From positions 1 to 24,021 of the forward strand of contig DATKQI010000275.1 of the NCBI GenBank assembly GCA_035532755.1: a stretch of 24,021 nt of DNA, given 5' to 3'. This stretch comes from DATKQI01 sp035532755 (GTDB lineage: Bacteria; Pseudomonadota; Alphaproteobacteria; Acetobacterales; Acetobacteraceae). The notes below the pieces were generated by a model. That model was not told the origin of the DNA. It did no database searches and was given only the letters and a program-made list of their open reading frames with translations. Positions 21,454 through 24,021 of this stretch are shown piece after piece. Each line of letters starts with the position of its first letter. The first letter of the stretch is position 1. The position numbers and the translations under genes were made by a program.

Positions 21454-22404
21454 ATGGCCGACGGCACCAGCGTTCCTGCCGCCGTGTTGACCGGAAGAAT
21501 CGCAACCCCCGCACGCGCCGGCGGCATGCGACGCTTCGCACGCCACCGGTCGACCGTCGCGGTGGTGATGTGCCTGCCGCTGTTCATCCTGCTCGCCGGT
21601 CTGGTCATCTATCCCACGATCTATGCGATCTATCTCAGCCTGTTGAACCGGAAGATGACGCAGTTTATCGGGCTGCTGAACTACCGGTTCCTGCTGCAGC
21701 GCGACACTTTCCGGATGGTGATCTTCCAGAGCGCGTTCTTCGCGATCAGCTCGGTGATCCTGAAGGCGTTCTTCGGCCTGGTGATGGCGCATCTGATGCA
21801 CAACATCCCCAGCCGGCGCCAGCGGCTGATGCGCGGCCTGCTGCTGGTGCCCTGGGTCATGCCGCTCGCGCTGTCCACGCTCGGCTGGTGGTGGATGTTC
21901 GATCCCTCGTATTCCTCGATCAACTACATCCTGAAGGCGATAGGGTTGCCGCAGGTGGCGTGGCTCGGCTCCACCTGGGCGGCACGGTCGTCGATGGTGA
22001 TGGTGAACACCTGGTTCGGCACCGCGTTCTTCATGATGAACTATCTCGCGGCGCTGAAATCGGTTCCCGAGCAACTCTATGAGGCGGCGGCGATCGACGG
22101 CGCGAGCGCATGGCAGAAGCTGCGCTACATCACGCTGCCGATGATGCGCAACATCCTCTCCATCACGATCATGTTCAGCCTGATCGTGACTTTCGCCAAT
22201 TTCGACATCGTCCGCATCCTGACGAACGGCGGCCCGGAGAATCAGACGCATGTGTTCGCAACCTACGCCTTCCAGGTCGGCATCCAGTCCGGCAACATCC
22301 CGCTCGGGGCGGCCGTGAGCCTGTTCATGCTGCCGATCCTCGCGGTCTCCGCCTTCTTCGTGCTGCGCGGGGTGAACCGCCGCTCGAAGGATATGGCGGC
22401 ATGA
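21454..22404 (+). CDS. Sugar ABC transporter permease 1 (UgpA/MalF-like)
   Basis: This 316-residue inner-membrane protein is one half of the transport channel. About six membrane segments are visible, starting with VAVVMCLPLFILLAGLVIY at residues 35-53. The ATPase-docking EAA loop EAAAIDGASAWQKLRYITLP lies at 210-229. The N-terminus is a polar cytoplasmic tail of about 30 residues. The start at 21454 has GGGAG 6 nt upstream. The stop overlaps the next permease start in an ATGA, so the two subunits are made in equal amounts. It resembles permeases of the carbohydrate uptake family 1 (with UgpA, MalF). The specific sugar is not evident. Confidence 0.92.
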   Translation: MADGTSVPAAVLTGRIATPARAGGMRRFARHRSTVAVVMCLPLFILLAGLVIYPTIYAIYLSLLNRKMTQFIGLLNYRFLLQRDTFRMVIFQSAFFAISSVILKAFFGLVMAHLMHNIPSRRQRLMRGLLLVPWVMPLALSTLGWWWMFDPSYSSINYILKAIGLPQVAWLGSTWAARSSMVMVNTWFGTAFFMMNYLAALKSVPEQLYEAAAIDGASAWQKLRYITLPMMRNILSITIMFSLIVTFANFDIVRILTNGGPENQTHVFATYAFQVGIQSGNIPLGAAVSLFMLPILAVSAFFVLRGVNRRSKDMAA

Positions 22405-23300
22405 GCGCCGCCACCGCCGCATCGGGCGCCGTTCCGGCCACGCCGCGATCCCACGGCAGCCTCTCGCGCCAGCGGCGCTGGGCGCTCTATGGAAGCTATG
22501 CGGCACTTGCGGTGTTCGTGGTGATGTTCCTCGCCCCGCCGTTCTACATGCTGATGACGAGCCTGAAGAGCGCGCATGAAATCTCGGCCGAGCACGGCAA
22601 CCCGTGGTATGCGCACCATCCGGTGCTGTCGAACTATACCGAGCTGCTGACGAGCCCCGCCTTCCTGATGTATTTCTGGAACTCGATCAAGACCACCGTC
22701 GTCGTCGTCATCGTGTCGATGGTGATCTCGGTGCTGGCCGCGTTCAGCATGGCACGGATGAAGTTCTGGGGCAGCCAGACGATCGCCACCGGCATCTTCC
22801 TCACCTACCTCCTGCCGGAATCGCTGCTGTTCATCCCGATGTTCCAGATCATCGGCAAGTTCGGCCTGATCAACAACGCCTGGAGCATGGTGCTGGTCTG
22901 GCCCACGCTCGCGGTGCCGTTCTGCACCTGGATCATGATCGGCTATTTCAACTCGATCCCCAGGGAACTGGACGAGGCGGCGTTGATCGACGGGGCCGGC
23001 TGGTTCCAGATGCTGATGAAGATCTTCGTCCCGGTAGCGATGCCGGGCATCATCGCCGCCACGATCTTCGCCTTCACGGTGAGCTGGGGGGACTTCCTCT
23101 ATCCGATGGCGTATCTCTACAGCAGCAACCAGATGGTGCTGACCGTGGGCGTGGTGAGCGATCTGGTGCGCGGGGACGTGTTCCAGTGGGGCAAGATCAT
23201 GGCGGGGTCCTTGATGGCCGCGGCTCCTCCGGTCATCATCTACGCCTTCTTGATGGATTATTATGTTGCCGGCCTGACGGCCGGTGCGACCAAAGGGTAG
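22401..23300 (+). CDS. Sugar ABC transporter permease 2 (UgpE/MalG-like)
   Basis: This 299-residue inner-membrane protein is the partner of the preceding permease. It has a short polar N-terminus, a first membrane segment at about 29-50 (ending in PPFYMLMTSLKS, typical of MalG/UgpE) and the EAA loop DEAALIDGAGWFQMLMKIFVP at 191-211. Several more hydrophobic segments precede the short C-terminus. The ATG at 22401 overlaps the stop of permease 1 (ATGA). The ATPase gene follows 7 nt after its stop, whose TAG forms part of the next ribosome site. Confidence 0.92.
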   Translation: MSAATAASGAVPATPRSHGSLSRQRRWALYGSYAALAVFVVMFLAPPFYMLMTSLKSAHEISAEHGNPWYAHHPVLSNYTELLTSPAFLMYFWNSIKTTVVVVIVSMVISVLAAFSMARMKFWGSQTIATGIFLTYLLPESLLFIPMFQIIGKFGLINNAWSMVLVWPTLAVPFCTWIMIGYFNSIPRELDEAALIDGAGWFQMLMKIFVPVAMPGIIAATIFAFTVSWGDFLYPMAYLYSSNQMVLTVGVVSDLVRGDVFQWGKIMAGSLMAAAPPVIIYAFLMDYYVAGLTAGATKG

Positions 23301-23307
23301 GAAAAGC

Positions 23308-24021
<714 letters not shown>

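Overview
The window is high-G+C DNA packed with genes and looks like chromosome of an alphaproteobacterium. The family is most likely Acetobacteraceae. This rests on a tkt, transaldolase-glucose-6-phosphate isomerase fusion, short gnd gene order as described for Gluconobacter and relatives, and on the fusion protein itself. The genus cannot be named from the sequence. I saw no tRNA, rRNA, CRISPR array, transposase or phage gene.

Region 1 (1-566, plus strand) is the 3' end of a phosphoglycerate mutase gene. It runs tail to tail into region 2.

Region 2 (550-10919, all minus strand) is an eight-gene carbohydrate operon. In transcription order it holds tkt, tal-pgi fusion, gnd, zwf, a HAD phosphatase, pgl, rpiA and gntK. 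Together these give nearly the whole pentose phosphate pathway, missing only ribulose-5-phosphate epimerase, plus glucose-6-phosphate isomerase and an entry for gluconate. The last five genes are joined by four ATGA stop/start overlaps, so translation is probably coupled.

Region 3 (11137-18320) centres on arginine, ornithine and proline. The minus strand carries a 298-residue guanidino-group hydrolase that resembles the N-terminal domain of cyanobacterial arginine dihydrolase (ArgZ/AgrE), followed by ornithine aminotransferase. A Lrp/AsnC-type regulator is divergent from them. Further along the plus strand lies a bifunctional PutA (proline dehydrogenase and P5C dehydrogenase). Together they could take arginine to ornithine, to glutamate semialdehyde/P5C, to glutamate, with proline entering at PutA. 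Between the regulator and putA sits a lower-G+C lipoprotein gene with two aspartic-protease DTG motifs.

Region 4 (18328-19814) holds dgoK and dgoA (2-keto-3-deoxygalactonate kinase and its phosphate aldolase), which follow putA so closely that one transcript is likely.

Region 5 (20012-24021) is a sugar-type ABC importer: a Tat-exported binding protein, two permeases and a MalK/UgpC-type ATPase cut by the window end. Two strong stem-loops separate the binding-protein gene from the permease genes. The strongest lead for something little described is the ArgZ-like hydrolase, aminotransferase and PutA set with its Lrp regulator. The sequence supports the families well. The exact substrate of the hydrolase is inferred.
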